Assembly (NCBI GenBank): GCA_029259185.1
Contig: JAPDJF010000017.1
Span: 1-39,607, forward strand
Source of the DNA: Hadesarchaea archaeon
GTDB taxonomy: Archaea; Hadarchaeota; Hadarchaeia; Hadarchaeales; WYZ-LMO6
Length of the DNA stretch: 39,607 bases
Direction: 5' to 3'
Shown: one piece after another, positions 7,887 through 15,879 of the stretch
How positions within the stretch are numbered: the first letter of the stretch is position 1
How the letters are laid out: every line of letters begins with the position of its first letter
Notes under the pieces: generated by a model
Seen by the model: only the letters and a program-made list of their open reading frames with translations
Told to the model about the DNA's origin: nothing
Databases searched by the model: none
Made by a program: the position numbers and the translations under genes

Positions 7887-9010
7887 TATTTCCTCTCCAA
7901 GTAATTGTGGACGAAAACGGGAAGCTCCTGAATCTCCACTTTTGAGTTAAGCCTCTCGTTCACGAGTTTCAAGTGGAGGTAACAAAAGGGACATGAGGTT
8001 ATTATCGTAGACACGCCTTTTTCTTGAGCTTCCCTGATCAGAAGTTCCCCCACCTTTTCTGAGATCTGAGGTGAAAAGAGCCTTATGGTCGGGGCCCCAC
8101 AGCATAAGGCGTTAGCTCGATTCTCCTTGAATTCTATTAGCTCCGCCCCCATATACTTCAGGATTTCTCTCGGCTCTCGATAAATTCCACATCTCCTTCC
8201 TAAATGACAAGGATCTTTAAATACGACTTTTTTCCCCTTACATTCGTCCGTGAAGTTCAACTTTCCATCCATGATCAATCTGTGAATCGTTTGGGAGATG
8301 TGTTCGACCTCAAATTTGGGTTCTCGATATATGGAGGGGTAGATTGTGGAATATACATCGTAGCAAGAAGAGCAGGAGAAGATAACAGACTTCGCTCCGG
8401 TTCTTTCTATACTTTCAATGTTTTTCTTGGCAAGCTTTGCGATTTCTTCGTTTTTTCCAAATTGGAAGAAGTTCAATCCGCAACAGTTTTCTTTTTCCCC
8501 GAGCACATCGATCCGGAGTTCGGCTTGATTGAGTACCCGGACTACATCCTTTGCGATGTCTCTGAGTCGGTACGCTACGATGCATCCGGTGAGATAGACG
8601 GTTTCCGCTCCTGGAGTCAACTCGGTGGATCCATCGATCCACTTCAACCTCTCATGAGGGGGCTCTCTCAGGACCGAGCCGAGATTGGACATGTTTTCGA
8701 ACACATGTCGTATCCGTTTTGGTGTGGCTCCAAGGGTGTCTAGGCGTGCTCTCAAGTATTTTATCAATTCGGTTACTTTCACATGGGCTGGGCACTCCAA
8801 CTCACATGCCATGCAGAGGGTGCAGGCGTACGCTGTCTCCCTCTCGGACTTGGATAATTCCTCCCCCCTCAGCAGTTTTTCCGTTGATTTTATCCTTCCC
8901 AGAGGAGAAAAGGATTCGTTCTCACTCCCTAAGTATCCCGGACATACTCTTTTGCAGTTTTCACATCGGTTGCATTTTTCGATCTCTCTCCAGATGCTCT
9001 CAGCTTCCAT
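7883..9010 (-). CDS. Fe-S oxidoreductase with two CCG domains (HdrD/GlpC-like)
   Basis: A 375-residue cytoplasmic electron-transfer protein. The N-terminus has two ferredoxin-type 4Fe-4S motifs: CNRCENCKRVCP (about 13-24) and CTLCMACELECP (about 63-74). Two cysteine-rich CCG domains follow. The first holds LTGCIVAYR, ENCCG and CSSC; the second holds KDPCHLGR, ALCCGAP and SCPFC. This is the arrangement of the GlpC, LldE and HdrD families, which couple FAD dehydrogenases or heterodisulfide reduction to electron carriers. No flavoprotein partner is adjacent; the only linked gene is the small kinase-like protein overlapping its stop. The physiological substrate cannot be read from sequence. Confidence 0.85.
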   Translation of the reverse strand: MEAESIWREIEKCNRCENCKRVCPGYLGSENESFSPLGRIKSTEKLLRGEELSKSERETAYACTLCMACELECPAHVKVTELIKYLRARLDTLGATPKRIRHVFENMSNLGSVLREPPHERLKWIDGSTELTPGAETVYLTGCIVAYRLRDIAKDVVRVLNQAELRIDVLGEKENCCGLNFFQFGKNEEIAKLAKKNIESIERTGAKSVIFSCSSCYDVYSTIYPSIYREPKFEVEHISQTIHRLIMDGKLNFTDECKGKKVVFKDPCHLGRRCGIYREPREILKYMGAELIEFKENRANALCCGAPTIRLFSPQISEKVGELLIREAQEKGVSTIITSCPFCYLHLKLVNERLNSKVEIQELPVFVHNYLERKY

Positions 9011-9118
9011 ATATCAAATTTGGAGGGGGGGTTTAAAACCGAGTGTGGGAAAAAATTTGGGGCTATGAAGAGGCTTTCGAGGATCGAAGGGAACTGATGA
9101 AGAACTGAAGCTGAGCCC

Positions 9119-9535
9119 CTACCCTACGTAATCAGGTTTTTCCTCTTTCTTTGAGGTGGGTTTGGGTATGCTCGGTAAGGGGATGGGTGGAGGAATGTGG
9201 AGAGATCTTGAGATGAGAGTTGCCTCTACTAAAGAGCTCCCAGTTATGGATTGCAGGAGCACGATAGGGGGGGTTCGTCGCTTCTCAAATTCTTCGCGGA
9301 TCTTTTCCAGCTCCTTTCGGTCTCCAGATAAAACGGCTCTCCCCTTCAGACTCATCTGAGCCACGGAGGGAGAATAGTTTATCGTGACTACATAAGGGGC
9401 CACGAGTCTCTCTTCTTGGAGCTGAATACTCACCACGTTGACGTTTGTGGAGATGTGGATTCCCTTGGGCAGTGGTTTCCCTAGCTCCCAGAATCTTTCC
9501 GCTGAGACGTAGTTAAGTTGGATGCTCACTTCCAT
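9119..9535 (-). CDS. Small conserved-looking protein, unknown function
   Basis: A 138-residue protein with alternating hydrophobic strands (IQLNYVSAERFW, HISTNVNVVSIQLQEER, APYVVTINYSPSVAQMSLKGRAVLSG). A helix of about 20 residues follows, then a proline-rich, lysine-rich tail that is probably disordered. The strand-rich core followed by a helix is reminiscent of small archaeal SecB-like chaperones, but this is a guess from pattern, not from a conserved motif. It is a lone gene ending 90 bp upstream of tRNA-Trp, in the opposite orientation. Confidence 0.6.
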   Translation of the reverse strand: MEVSIQLNYVSAERFWELGKPLPKGIHISTNVNVVSIQLQEERLVAPYVVTINYSPSVAQMSLKGRAVLSGDRKELEKIREEFEKRRTPPIVLLQSITGSSLVEATLISRSLHIPPPIPLPSIPKPTSKKEEKPDYVG

Positions 9536-9625
9536 TCTTTCATTCTCTAATCAGTTTACAAGCTTTTTAACTGTGGTAGCAAGTAAACTTTTAAGATTTT
9601 TTAATTTTGCGAGCTAAGAAAGTAA

Positions 9626-9760
9626 GGGGCCGTGGTGTAGCTTGGTAGCACAGCGGGCTCCAGTGAAGAATCGTGGGTCTACTGACATCGTGAATGATGA
9701 CCCACTGGAGCGGTGCGAAGAGACCCGCAAACCCGGGTTCAAATCCTGGCGGCCCCACCA
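9626..9760 (+). tRNA. tRNA-Trp(CCA) with a 59-nt intron
   Basis: Acceptor stem 9626-9632 pairs with 9750-9756; A73 is 9757, and CCA is encoded at 9758-9760. Anticodon stem GCGGG (9653-9657) pairs with CCCGC (9724-9728), and anticodon CCA is 9660-9662. The intron is 9664-9722, giving loop CUCCAGA after splicing. The BHB is relaxed: central helix CUCC/GAAG has one C-A mismatch, with bulges AGU and AGA. A TATA-like T/A-rich stretch at 9596-9608 precedes the gene. Confidence 0.9.
9664..9722 (+). ncRNA. C/D-box guide RNA within the tRNA-Trp intron
   Basis: The intron holds a perfect C' box (ATGATGA, 9694-9700), a perfect D' box (CTGA, 9682-9685) and a weak C box (GTGAAGA, 9663-9669). The guide at 9673-9680 pairs with 9721-9728 (8 bp, one G-U pair). 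The fifth base before D' (9677) faces C39 (9724). A second guide, 9703-9711, is a perfect 9-nt complement to 9657-9665, spanning C34. No clean D box follows it; GCGA at 9715-9718 is the nearest candidate. This mirrors the known euryarchaeal tRNA-Trp intron guiding 2'-O-methylation of positions 34 and 39. Confidence 0.75.
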
Positions 9761-9797
9761 TTCGGGTTGCTCAACGATCCACCGTGTGCCGGTCCCC

Positions 9798-10061
9798 TCA
9801 CTTGAACCAGGCCGCATCTACGTATATGAGTTTAGCCCGCTTATCGACCCGGTAGCCGAAACGGTGCCTCCCGACACGCAATCTATGGCTGAACTCCTCA
9901 CCCTTCCAGGGCGCGATGTCCACGCCGGGCCTCGTTTTGAGGGGATTTTTTGCGAGTTCCCGAAGCCCATGAACGCACCGCTTGGCGTCCTTTGGAGCAT
10001 CCCTCGCAAGCTTTAGTAAATACTTGGATACGCCCGGGTGGAGCAGGACTTCATAGCCCAA
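9798..10061 (-). CDS. RelE/ParE-type toxin
   Basis: From a TTG start at 10061 the product is about 86-87 residues, the usual RelE length. It begins GYEVLLHPGVSKYLLKL and ends with HRLRVGRHRFGYRVDKRAKLIYVDAA, the conserved RelE/ParE strand pattern with basic residues. Members are ribosome-dependent mRNA interferases or gyrase inhibitors; which applies here is unclear. An upstream ATG at 10097 is in frame but would only add residues antiparallel in meaning to the antitoxin tail, so I prefer the TTG. The gene overlaps the antitoxin stop by 11 bp, a standard toxin-antitoxin arrangement. Confidence 0.8.
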   Translation of the reverse strand: MGYEVLLHPGVSKYLLKLARDAPKDAKRCVHGLRELAKNPLKTRPGVDIAPWKGEEFSHRLRVGRHRFGYRVDKRAKLIYVDAAWFK

Positions 10062-10266
10062 GTTTTTTTGCGACCTCTTCGAGAGGGATATACTCATCCT
10101 CTCTCATCTCCTTCAGTTCGCGGAGAGTCGGCGGCTTGCGTGGTAGCGTTTCCTCGAGCAGACGGTTGATCAGCTCGTCGTAGCTCTCGTTTCCGATGCG
10201 GTAGCGCTCAAGCTTGAGCTTGGTTCCTGGTCTGATAGCAATGGTAGTTCTTGTAGGTTTTTTCAT
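10051..10266 (-). CDS. Ribbon-helix-helix-type antitoxin
   Basis: A 71-residue protein starting MKKPTRTTIAIRPGTKLKLERYRIG, a short basic strand followed by helices (YDELINRLLEE), which fits an RHH/AbrB-like DNA-binding half. The acidic C-terminus (ELKEMREDEYIPLEEVAKKLG) would wrap the toxin. It precedes and overlaps the RelE-type toxin, so the pair should be co-transcribed and autorepressed. Confidence 0.78.
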   Translation of the reverse strand: MKKPTRTTIAIRPGTKLKLERYRIGNESYDELINRLLEETLPRKPPTLRELKEMREDEYIPLEEVAKKLGL

Positions 10267-10286
10267 CGTATATACTTTTTCTATGG

Positions 10287-10297
10287 TTTATTTATAA
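10287..10297 (-). promoter_or_regulatory. TATA box of the toxin-antitoxin operon
   Basis: On the minus strand this reads TTATAAATAAA, centred about 26 bp upstream of the antitoxin ATG (10266), consistent with a leaderless transcript. Confidence 0.55.
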
Positions 10298-10500
10298 CTT
10301 ATCCAGTTAGAATCACCTAACCATCCCGTTGGAGTCATCGCGTCTGGATAAATCAGAGTACTCGGAGATATACCGTGGGGATCCTTTCAAATTTTGTGAA
10401 TCGTTGAGCATTCCGGACGGCAACGGCCCCACCAGCCTCGCCCGTGTTTGAGAAAAAAGTTGGGCGTGGAGAAGGAAACCCGAACCCCGAACCCGCAAAT

Positions 10501-10507
10501 TTTTTAT
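10501..10507 (+). promoter_or_regulatory. TATA box of the SatP-like transporter gene
   Basis: TTTTTAT lies about 26 bp upstream of the ATG at 10531. This favours that start over the upstream in-frame codon at 10444, which would place the promoter inside the coding region. Confidence 0.5.
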
Positions 10508-10530
10508 CATCTCTTAACCAAGACAACTCA

Positions 10531-11121
10531 ATGCCCAGTCGAAAACAGGAGCTGGCCAATCCAGCCGCACTTGGATTGATGGCGTTCGGCTTTACAACGA
10601 TCCTGCTCAGCTTGGTTAACATGGATATCGTTGACGCAACACTTGAAGCTAGCTTCGTCCTCACCATGGGAATCTTTTTCGGAGGATTCGGGCAGCTGTT
10701 GGCGGGGTGGGTGGCGTTCAGGAGGGGGGAAATGTTTCCGGCAACGGTCTTTACCGCATATGGGATATTTTGGGAAAGCTTAGCGTTTTACTGGGTTTTG
10801 GTGGCACCCCCCGTGGGTATCGCGAGTGTGGCCTCTGGTGGGGCTATCGCTTCCTTTATGTTGATCTGGGGGATATTTACGCTTCTTATGTGGGTCTTCA
10901 CGTTTTACCACACCTGGAACTTGGTGTTCGTGTTTGGAACTCTGTGGATAACATTTTTCCTGCTCGGTGCACATCCCATTCTGGAAAGTGAGGTTATCCT
11001 CAAGTGGGCGGGAGGCGTCGGGCTGATATGTGGAGCACTAGCGGTCTGGACGGGATTTGGCTTGTTGTTCTTAGATCATACCGGAAGGAAGTTACCGGGT
11101 ATGGGCAGACCACTAAGGTAA
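10531..11121 (+). CDS. Acetate/succinate transporter, GPR1/FUN34/YaaH (SatP) family
   Basis: A 196-residue membrane protein with the family signature NPAALGLMAFGFTT just after the N-terminus and six predicted membrane segments, the SatP topology. Family members move acetate and other small monocarboxylates, forming hexameric pores. The conserved FGGFGQLLAGW in helix 2-3 and the FYHTWNLVFV segment later also fit. The ATG at 10531 is supported by the TATA box and family length. A longer in-frame start at 10444 would add 29 low-complexity residues. It stands alone, 2 bp from the stop of the convergent leuA. Confidence 0.85.
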   Translation: MPSRKQELANPAALGLMAFGFTTILLSLVNMDIVDATLEASFVLTMGIFFGGFGQLLAGWVAFRRGEMFPATVFTAYGIFWESLAFYWVLVAPPVGIASVASGGAIASFMLIWGIFTLLMWVFTFYHTWNLVFVFGTLWITFFLLGAHPILESEVILKWAGGVGLICGALAVWTGFGLLFLDHTGRKLPGMGRPLR

Positions 11122-11123
11122 GA

Positions 11124-12671
11124 TCAAGATCTTCTCAGGAAGTACCTGTTTATTCCGTTGATCATCGCCTCGACGCTTGCTAGTACGACATCTTCTCGGA
11201 CACCTTTGGAGAGGTAGAGATTCCCTTCCTCGTCTTCGAGTTTCACCGTGACCTCAGCCAAGGCATCGCTTCCTCCGGTGATCGCATCCAAGTGGTATTC
11301 CTTGAGCCTGAGTTTGGAAACTTCGGCAATTGCACCCCGGATCGCGTTGATGGCAGCATCCACCGGCCCAACTCCAACGCTGGATCCAACTCTCTCCTTT
11401 CCCCTCACCACCAACCGCACCGTGGCTGTGGGCGTGATGGTGTTACCCGTGCTGACTAAGACTTCCTTGATTTCCACAGCTTTCTTCTCCTCCGGGAGCT
11501 TTCCAACGATGTGCTCGGCTATAGCCCTTATGTCAGCATCCGTGATACGCTTACCCTTGTCGCAGAGGGATTTTACGTGCTTGGTTATCTCCTCCAGCTG
11601 CTTCTTCGTGGGTTTGAGCCCCATTTCGCGCACTTCTTTTTCGATCGATCTCATGCCTGCATGCTTTCCCACCACGAGTCTTCTGTGGTGTCCGACGAGT
11701 TCGGGGGAAAGCGGTTCGTAAGTTCCCGGAAAGCTCAGGATGCCGTGCACGTGGACTCCCGATTCATGGGCGAATGCGTTCTCTCCTACGATCGCTTTGT
11801 TTGGGGGCACAGGCACACCAGTGAGCCGCTCTACGAGTTCCGAGGTCTCCACTAGCAGCGGGGTTCGAACCTTGGGCTTTATTCCGTAAAAACTGCGGAG
11901 GGCCATGACGACCTCTTCCAAAGACGCATTCCCCGCCCTTTCCCCGAGCCCGTTTACCGTCACGTGGACTTGTTCTGCTCCCGCCTCCACGGCGGCGAGC
12001 GAATTGGAAACGGCCAATCCGAAGTCGTCGTGGCAGTGCACACTGATCGGAACATTTATCTCTTGTTTCAAGGTGGAGATGAGATGGTACATGGCCTTCG
12101 GAGTTATAACCCCGACGGTGTCGGGTACATTTATTCTATCAGCTCCCGCCTTCGTCACCGCTTTGTAAACCTCTTTGAGAAAGTCCAGATCGGTGCGGGT
12201 CGCATCTTCGGCCGAAAATTCTACGGTTATTCCTTTCCTCTTAGCGTACTTGACATGGTCTACGGCGCGCTTCAATACATCTTTCCTTCCCATCTTTAGC
12301 TTGTGTTTGAGGTGGATATCTGAGGTGGCGATGAAGAGGTGGATGCAGTCCACTCCACATTCGATCGCGACATCGACATCCTCTTTTGAGCACCTAGCGA
12401 GAGCGCATACCTCAGATCGTAGCTTGGCGTTTGCGATGCTTTTGACGGCCTGGTACTCCCCCTCCGATACCACCGGGAAACCGGCTTCGATGCTGTCAAC
12501 CCTCAAGTTGTCGAGTTGATGAGCTATGCGAAGCTTCTGCTCGGGTGTCAGGGATACTCCGGGAGTCTGTTCTCCGTCCCTCAGAGTGGTGTCGAAGATC
12601 CTCACATACTTCGGAAGCTTCGTTCGCTTAATTATCTCTTCATTCAGTTCACTGACGAGTGTTGGTTGCAT
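11124..12671 (-). CDS. leuA: 2-isopropylmalate synthase
   Basis: Condenses acetyl-CoA with 2-oxoisovalerate, the first step of leucine synthesis. From the ATG at 12671 it is 515 residues, the family norm. The upstream in-frame codons are antisense to the divergent cimA and are rejected. Motifs: FDTTLRDGEQTPGVS (metal-binding Asp), SVHCHDDFGLA (metal His ligands), NGLGERAGNASLEE and HESGVHVHG. The C-terminal regulatory LeuA-dimer domain is complete and ends in DAITGGSDALAEVTV. Its paralog cimA is transcribed divergently from a shared 64-bp region. A homocitrate-synthase activity cannot be excluded, but it is closer to LeuA than its neighbour is. Confidence 0.88.
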   Translation of the reverse strand: MQPTLVSELNEEIIKRTKLPKYVRIFDTTLRDGEQTPGVSLTPEQKLRIAHQLDNLRVDSIEAGFPVVSEGEYQAVKSIANAKLRSEVCALARCSKEDVDVAIECGVDCIHLFIATSDIHLKHKLKMGRKDVLKRAVDHVKYAKRKGITVEFSAEDATRTDLDFLKEVYKAVTKAGADRINVPDTVGVITPKAMYHLISTLKQEINVPISVHCHDDFGLAVSNSLAAVEAGAEQVHVTVNGLGERAGNASLEEVVMALRSFYGIKPKVRTPLLVETSELVERLTGVPVPPNKAIVGENAFAHESGVHVHGILSFPGTYEPLSPELVGHHRRLVVGKHAGMRSIEKEVREMGLKPTKKQLEEITKHVKSLCDKGKRITDADIRAIAEHIVGKLPEEKKAVEIKEVLVSTGNTITPTATVRLVVRGKERVGSSVGVGPVDAAINAIRGAIAEVSKLRLKEYHLDAITGGSDALAEVTVKLEDEEGNLYLSKGVREDVVLASVEAMINGINRYFLRRS

Positions 12672-12700
12672 GAGTTCACTATTGTTTATCCAGTCCACAG

Positions 12701-12710
12701 TATATATTAA
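12701..12710. promoter_or_regulatory. Shared TATA element of divergent leuA and cimA
   Basis: TATATATTAA lies in the 64-bp region between leuA (start 12671) and cimA (start 12736), about 26-35 bp from the cimA ATG and about 30-39 bp from the leuA ATG. Because TATATA is symmetrical it could serve both directions. Confidence 0.5.
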
Positions 12711-12735
12711 CTTGAGACCCACCAGAGGTTTTAGG

Positions 12736-14250
12736 ATGGTTAAACCTGTAGTGAGAGTTCTGGACACGACCCTGCGCGATGGGGAGCAAATGCCAGGGTT
12801 AGCCTTCAACTCGGAGCAGAAGTTAGAGATAGCTATGGCACTCGATGATCTTGGGGTGGACATAATCGAGGCCGGCTCAGCCATAATATCTGAGGGGGAA
12901 AGGGATGCCCTGAAGAAGCTATCTAGGGCGAGGTTGGATGCGGAGATATGTAGTTTTGCGAGAGGGGTTAAGGCGGACATCGATGCGGCGCTGGAGTGCG
13001 GTGTCGACAGCGTCCATTTGGTTCTTCCGACCTCCGATCTTCATCTGAGATACAAGCTCAGGAAGTCCCGCTCCCAGCTCAAAGAAACGGCGGCGGAGAT
13101 GGCTAGGTACGCATTGGATCATGGACTGAAGGTGGAACTCTCGGCTGAAGATGGAACCAGAACGGCTCCTAGTTTCTTGAAGGAGTTCTTCTCGGTGGGG
13201 GTGGAAGAGGGTGTGCATCGCCTCTGTGTCTGTGATACGGTGGGCGTGATGACTCCCGAGCGTATGCAGGAGTTATTTCTCGATCTCACTAGAACTTTCA
13301 AACTCCCCATAGCGGTGCATTGCCACAACGATTTCGGTCTTGCCACCGCAAACACGCTCGCAGCGGTCAGAGGGGGAGCTCAGGAAGTTCACGTGACGGT
13401 AAACGGGCTCGGGGAAAGGGCGGGGAATGCGTCTTTGGAAGAGGTCGTGCTTTCCCTCCACCATTTCTATAAAGTGGGGACGAACGTTGATCTGAAAAAA
13501 TTGTATAGGGTCTCACGCTTGGTGGAACGACTTGCAGGGCTCCCCATCCCTCCCAATAAGGCTGTGGTAGGAGAAAACGCGTTCTCACACGAGTCCGGAA
13601 TCCACACCCATGGGGTGCTTAAACACCCTTTGACATACGAGCCGATATCCCCCGAAGTGGTGGGACAGAGGAGGAAGTTCGTGTTCGGAAAGCATGTGGG
13701 GACATCGGCCATCCGGAACGAACTCAGACAGATGGGACTGAAGCCATCGGAGGAGCAAGTCAAAGAGATATTCAATCAAGTGAAACGACTCGGGGATCGA
13801 GGGAAGCTCGTTACGGATGCGGAGTGGAGGGCAATAGTCGATTCGGTGATGGGTCGTTCGTTTGAAGAAATCCTGAAGCTCAAGGAGTTAACGGTAGTGA
13901 GTGGAAACAAAATCACACCAACAGCCTCCGTACGCTTGCTCGTCCACGAGAAAGAATTTACTGACTCGGGGGTCGGGGTTGGGCCGGTGGATGCCACCAT
14001 CAATGCGATCAGGAAAATAGTTGAGGGGATGTCGAACATAAGGCTTCAAGAATACCATGTGGATGCGATCTCCGGTGGAACCGACGCGATGGTTAACGTG
14101 GTAGTGAAGCTCACCGATGGAAAGAGGATAATAACGGCTCGTGGAGCCTCAGGAGATATCATCATGGCAAGCGTTCAGGCTATGCTCAACGGAGTGAACC
14201 GATTGTTGTGGGACAAGAGGTTGAAGGGGAATGCCAAAAGAAAAATCTAA
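12736..14250 (+). CDS. cimA: (R)-citramalate synthase
   Basis: Condenses acetyl-CoA with pyruvate to citramalate, feeding the threonine-independent isoleucine route. From the ATG at 12736 it has 504 residues. It shares the LeuA-type layout (LDTTLRDGEQMPG, AVHCHNDFGLATANT, NGLGERAGNASLEE, HESGIHTHG). Its specificity-region wording is that of methanogen CimA: EICSFARGVKADIDAALECGVDSVHLV, KYKLRKS-like and CVCDTVGVMTP. The C-terminal regulatory domain ends EYHVDAISGGTDAMVNV. AksA/homocitrate synthase is the main alternative. The 3' end overlaps aIF-1A by 20 bp, so cimA may be co-transcribed with the translation/topoisomerase operon. Confidence 0.85.
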   Translation: MVKPVVRVLDTTLRDGEQMPGLAFNSEQKLEIAMALDDLGVDIIEAGSAIISEGERDALKKLSRARLDAEICSFARGVKADIDAALECGVDSVHLVLPTSDLHLRYKLRKSRSQLKETAAEMARYALDHGLKVELSAEDGTRTAPSFLKEFFSVGVEEGVHRLCVCDTVGVMTPERMQELFLDLTRTFKLPIAVHCHNDFGLATANTLAAVRGGAQEVHVTVNGLGERAGNASLEEVVLSLHHFYKVGTNVDLKKLYRVSRLVERLAGLPIPPNKAVVGENAFSHESGIHTHGVLKHPLTYEPISPEVVGQRRKFVFGKHVGTSAIRNELRQMGLKPSEEQVKEIFNQVKRLGDRGKLVTDAEWRAIVDSVMGRSFEEILKLKELTVVSGNKITPTASVRLLVHEKEFTDSGVGVGPVDATINAIRKIVEGMSNIRLQEYHVDAISGGTDAMVNVVVKLTDGKRIITARGASGDIIMASVQAMLNGVNRLLWDKRLKGNAKRKI

Positions 14251-14527
14251 GGAAATGGAGGAGAGACTCCGTCTCCCCGGTGAGGGGGAAGTCCTTGGAG
14301 TGGTCGAGCAAATAGTTGGTTTCGATAGACTTAGGGTGAGGTGCAGGGATGGACACGTTCGCATATGCAGGATCCCGGGAAAGATGAAGAAACGGAACTG
14401 GGTGAGGGTGGACGATGTGGTCATTATAACCCCTTGGGAGGTAGAGGGGAGCAGGAAGGGAGATCTCACTTACAGGTACACGAAAACCGAAGTTGAGTGG
14501 CTGAGGAAAAAAGGACTGTGGGAATAA
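14231..14527 (+). CDS. eif1A: Translation initiation factor aIF-1A
   Basis: A 98-residue OB-fold factor that binds the ribosomal A site with aIF-1 and aIF-2 and helps initiator tRNA placement. Recognisable segments are EGEVLGVVEQIVGFDRLRV, CRDGHVRICRIPGKMKKRNWVRVDDVVIITPW and the family-typical YRYTKTEVEWLRKKG tail. The N-terminus is basic and unstructured as usual. It opens the conserved cluster aIF1A-rio1-KH-top6B-top6A and overlaps the end of cimA by 20 bp. Confidence 0.95.
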   Translation: MPKEKSKEMEERLRLPGEGEVLGVVEQIVGFDRLRVRCRDGHVRICRIPGKMKKRNWVRVDDVVIITPWEVEGSRKGDLTYRYTKTEVEWLRKKGLWE

Positions 14528-14530
14528 GCT

Positions 14531-15304
14531 TTGTCGAGCGACTTTAGAAAATTCTTGCGGAAGGAAGAACAGCGAAAGTTCGAGAGACTCGAGAAGGATG
14601 CTGAAACTTACAAGATAATGGAGAGGGTTTTCGATACCTCTACACTTCTCGTGTTGTATCGCATGATGAACCGGGGAACCATAGATCTCTTTCAGGGGGT
14701 GGTGAGTACGGGGAAAGAAGCACACGTCTACCGTGCGCTGGATCCGGAGGGGAGGTACGTGGCTGTTAAGATATATCGTGTGGCGACCTCTGATTTCAAA
14801 AATATGTACAGATATCTAGCTTGCGATCCTAGATTCAAAGGGGTTCACAAGGAACGCAGGCACGTGGTCCATGCTTGGACTTCTAGAGAATTCAAAAACC
14901 TGCAGCGAGCTTACGAAGCAGGGGTTTCAGTGCCGAGGGCTTTGGATCACGAAAAAAACGTGCTAGTGATGGAGTTTATAGGGGAGGGAGGGGTGCCGTA
15001 TCCCAGGATGAAAGACATTCCGCCAGAAAATCCAAAAAAAGTATTTGAGAATTTGGTGGAGAACATATCGCTCCTCTATAAGGAGGCGAATCTTGTGCAT
15101 TCTGATTTGAGCGAGTACAACGTCCTCCTAACTCCAGACCCCGTGTTGATAGACTTCTCGCTCGCCATCGACACCGCAAGCCCAATGACAGAGGAGTTTC
15201 TGATAAGGGATCTTAGGAATTTGACAAATTATTTCAGGAGACTTGGGGTTAAGGTCCCTAACGTAGGAGAGCTCTTGGAGGAGGTTAAAGGTGAACGGGC
15301 CTGA
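14531..15304 (+). CDS. rio1: RIO1-type serine protein kinase
   Basis: A 257-residue atypical kinase of the RIO1 family, which in archaea and eukaryotes acts in late small-subunit ribosome maturation. The RIO P-loop STGKEA is at 59-64, the ATP-binding lysine K80 in VAVKIY, then the catalytic loop LVHSDLSEYNVLL and the metal-binding VLIDFS. The insertion with FKNMYRYLACDPRF is RIO1-specific. The start is TTG at 14531, four bases after the aIF-1A stop. It overlaps the downstream KH-protein gene by 14 bp, linking it to a partner of 40S/30S biogenesis. Confidence 0.95.
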   Translation: MSSDFRKFLRKEEQRKFERLEKDAETYKIMERVFDTSTLLVLYRMMNRGTIDLFQGVVSTGKEAHVYRALDPEGRYVAVKIYRVATSDFKNMYRYLACDPRFKGVHKERRHVVHAWTSREFKNLQRAYEAGVSVPRALDHEKNVLVMEFIGEGGVPYPRMKDIPPENPKKVFENLVENISLLYKEANLVHSDLSEYNVLLTPDPVLIDFSLAIDTASPMTEEFLIRDLRNLTNYFRRLGVKVPNVGELLEEVKGERA

Positions 15305-15875
15305 GGAGAGGGTGGAGTGTATTCTCCTGCCCAAGGATCGGGTGGGGGTGGCGATAGGGAAGAACGGGAAAGTGAAAGAGGAGATCGAGCGGAGGGGGAA
15401 AGTAAAGCTGAGCTTTGATAGCGAGGGAGGAGAGGTGTGGATAACCTCAGGAGAGGATCCGTTATCCACCCTCAAAGTCAAGAACGTGTTGAGAGCGATA
15501 GGGAGAGGATTCAGTCCTGAAAAAGCCTTCAGACTCTTCGAAGACGATCAGTATCTAGAGGTGATAAATCTGGCTGACTATGTTAACTCAGAGAAGGCCA
15601 TGGTGAGGTTGAAGGGAAGGGTAATAGGAGAAAGGGGGAGAACCCGTGAGACGATAGAGACGGTGTCGGGAGTTCATGTCTCGGTTTATGGGAAAACGGT
15701 GGCCCTGATAGGTGAACTGGAAAAGTTGCAGGTGGCGAAAAGGGCTATCGAGATGTTGTTAGAGGGAGCAAAACATTCAACGGTTTATAGATTTTTAGAG
15801 CGTGCACGGAAAGAAATGAGAGAGGTTCAAGCCAGGGCTAAGTTCATCAGAGGGGCCACGAATGAGTTGAGGTGA
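15291..15875 (+). CDS. KH-domain RNA-binding protein (Dim2/Pno1-like)
   Basis: A 194-residue protein with two KH domains. The first has the degenerate GxxG loop GKNGKVKEEIE near residues 23-33; the second has GRVIGERGRTRETIE near 109-123. Archaeal homologs are orthologs of eukaryotic Dim2/Pno1, which binds the 3' end of small-subunit rRNA during its processing. The adjacent RIO1 gene, overlapping by 14 bp, supports a ribosome-assembly role. The start is GTG at 15291. It is followed by top6B after 4 bp. Confidence 0.93.
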   Translation: MNGPEERVECILLPKDRVGVAIGKNGKVKEEIERRGKVKLSFDSEGGEVWITSGEDPLSTLKVKNVLRAIGRGFSPEKAFRLFEDDQYLEVINLADYVNSEKAMVRLKGRVIGERGRTRETIETVSGVHVSVYGKTVALIGELEKLQVAKRAIEMLLEGAKHSTVYRFLERARKEMREVQARAKFIRGATNELR

Positions 15876-15879
15876 ACGG

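Noticed and set aside
12526..12735. N-terminal extension of CimA from 12526
   Set aside because: It is antisense to leuA; the ATG at 12736 follows the TATA element and begins the conserved region.
12672..12980. N-terminal extension of LeuA up to 12980
   Set aside because: The extra residues are antisense to cimA and lie across the shared promoter; LeuA family similarity begins just after the ATG at 12671.
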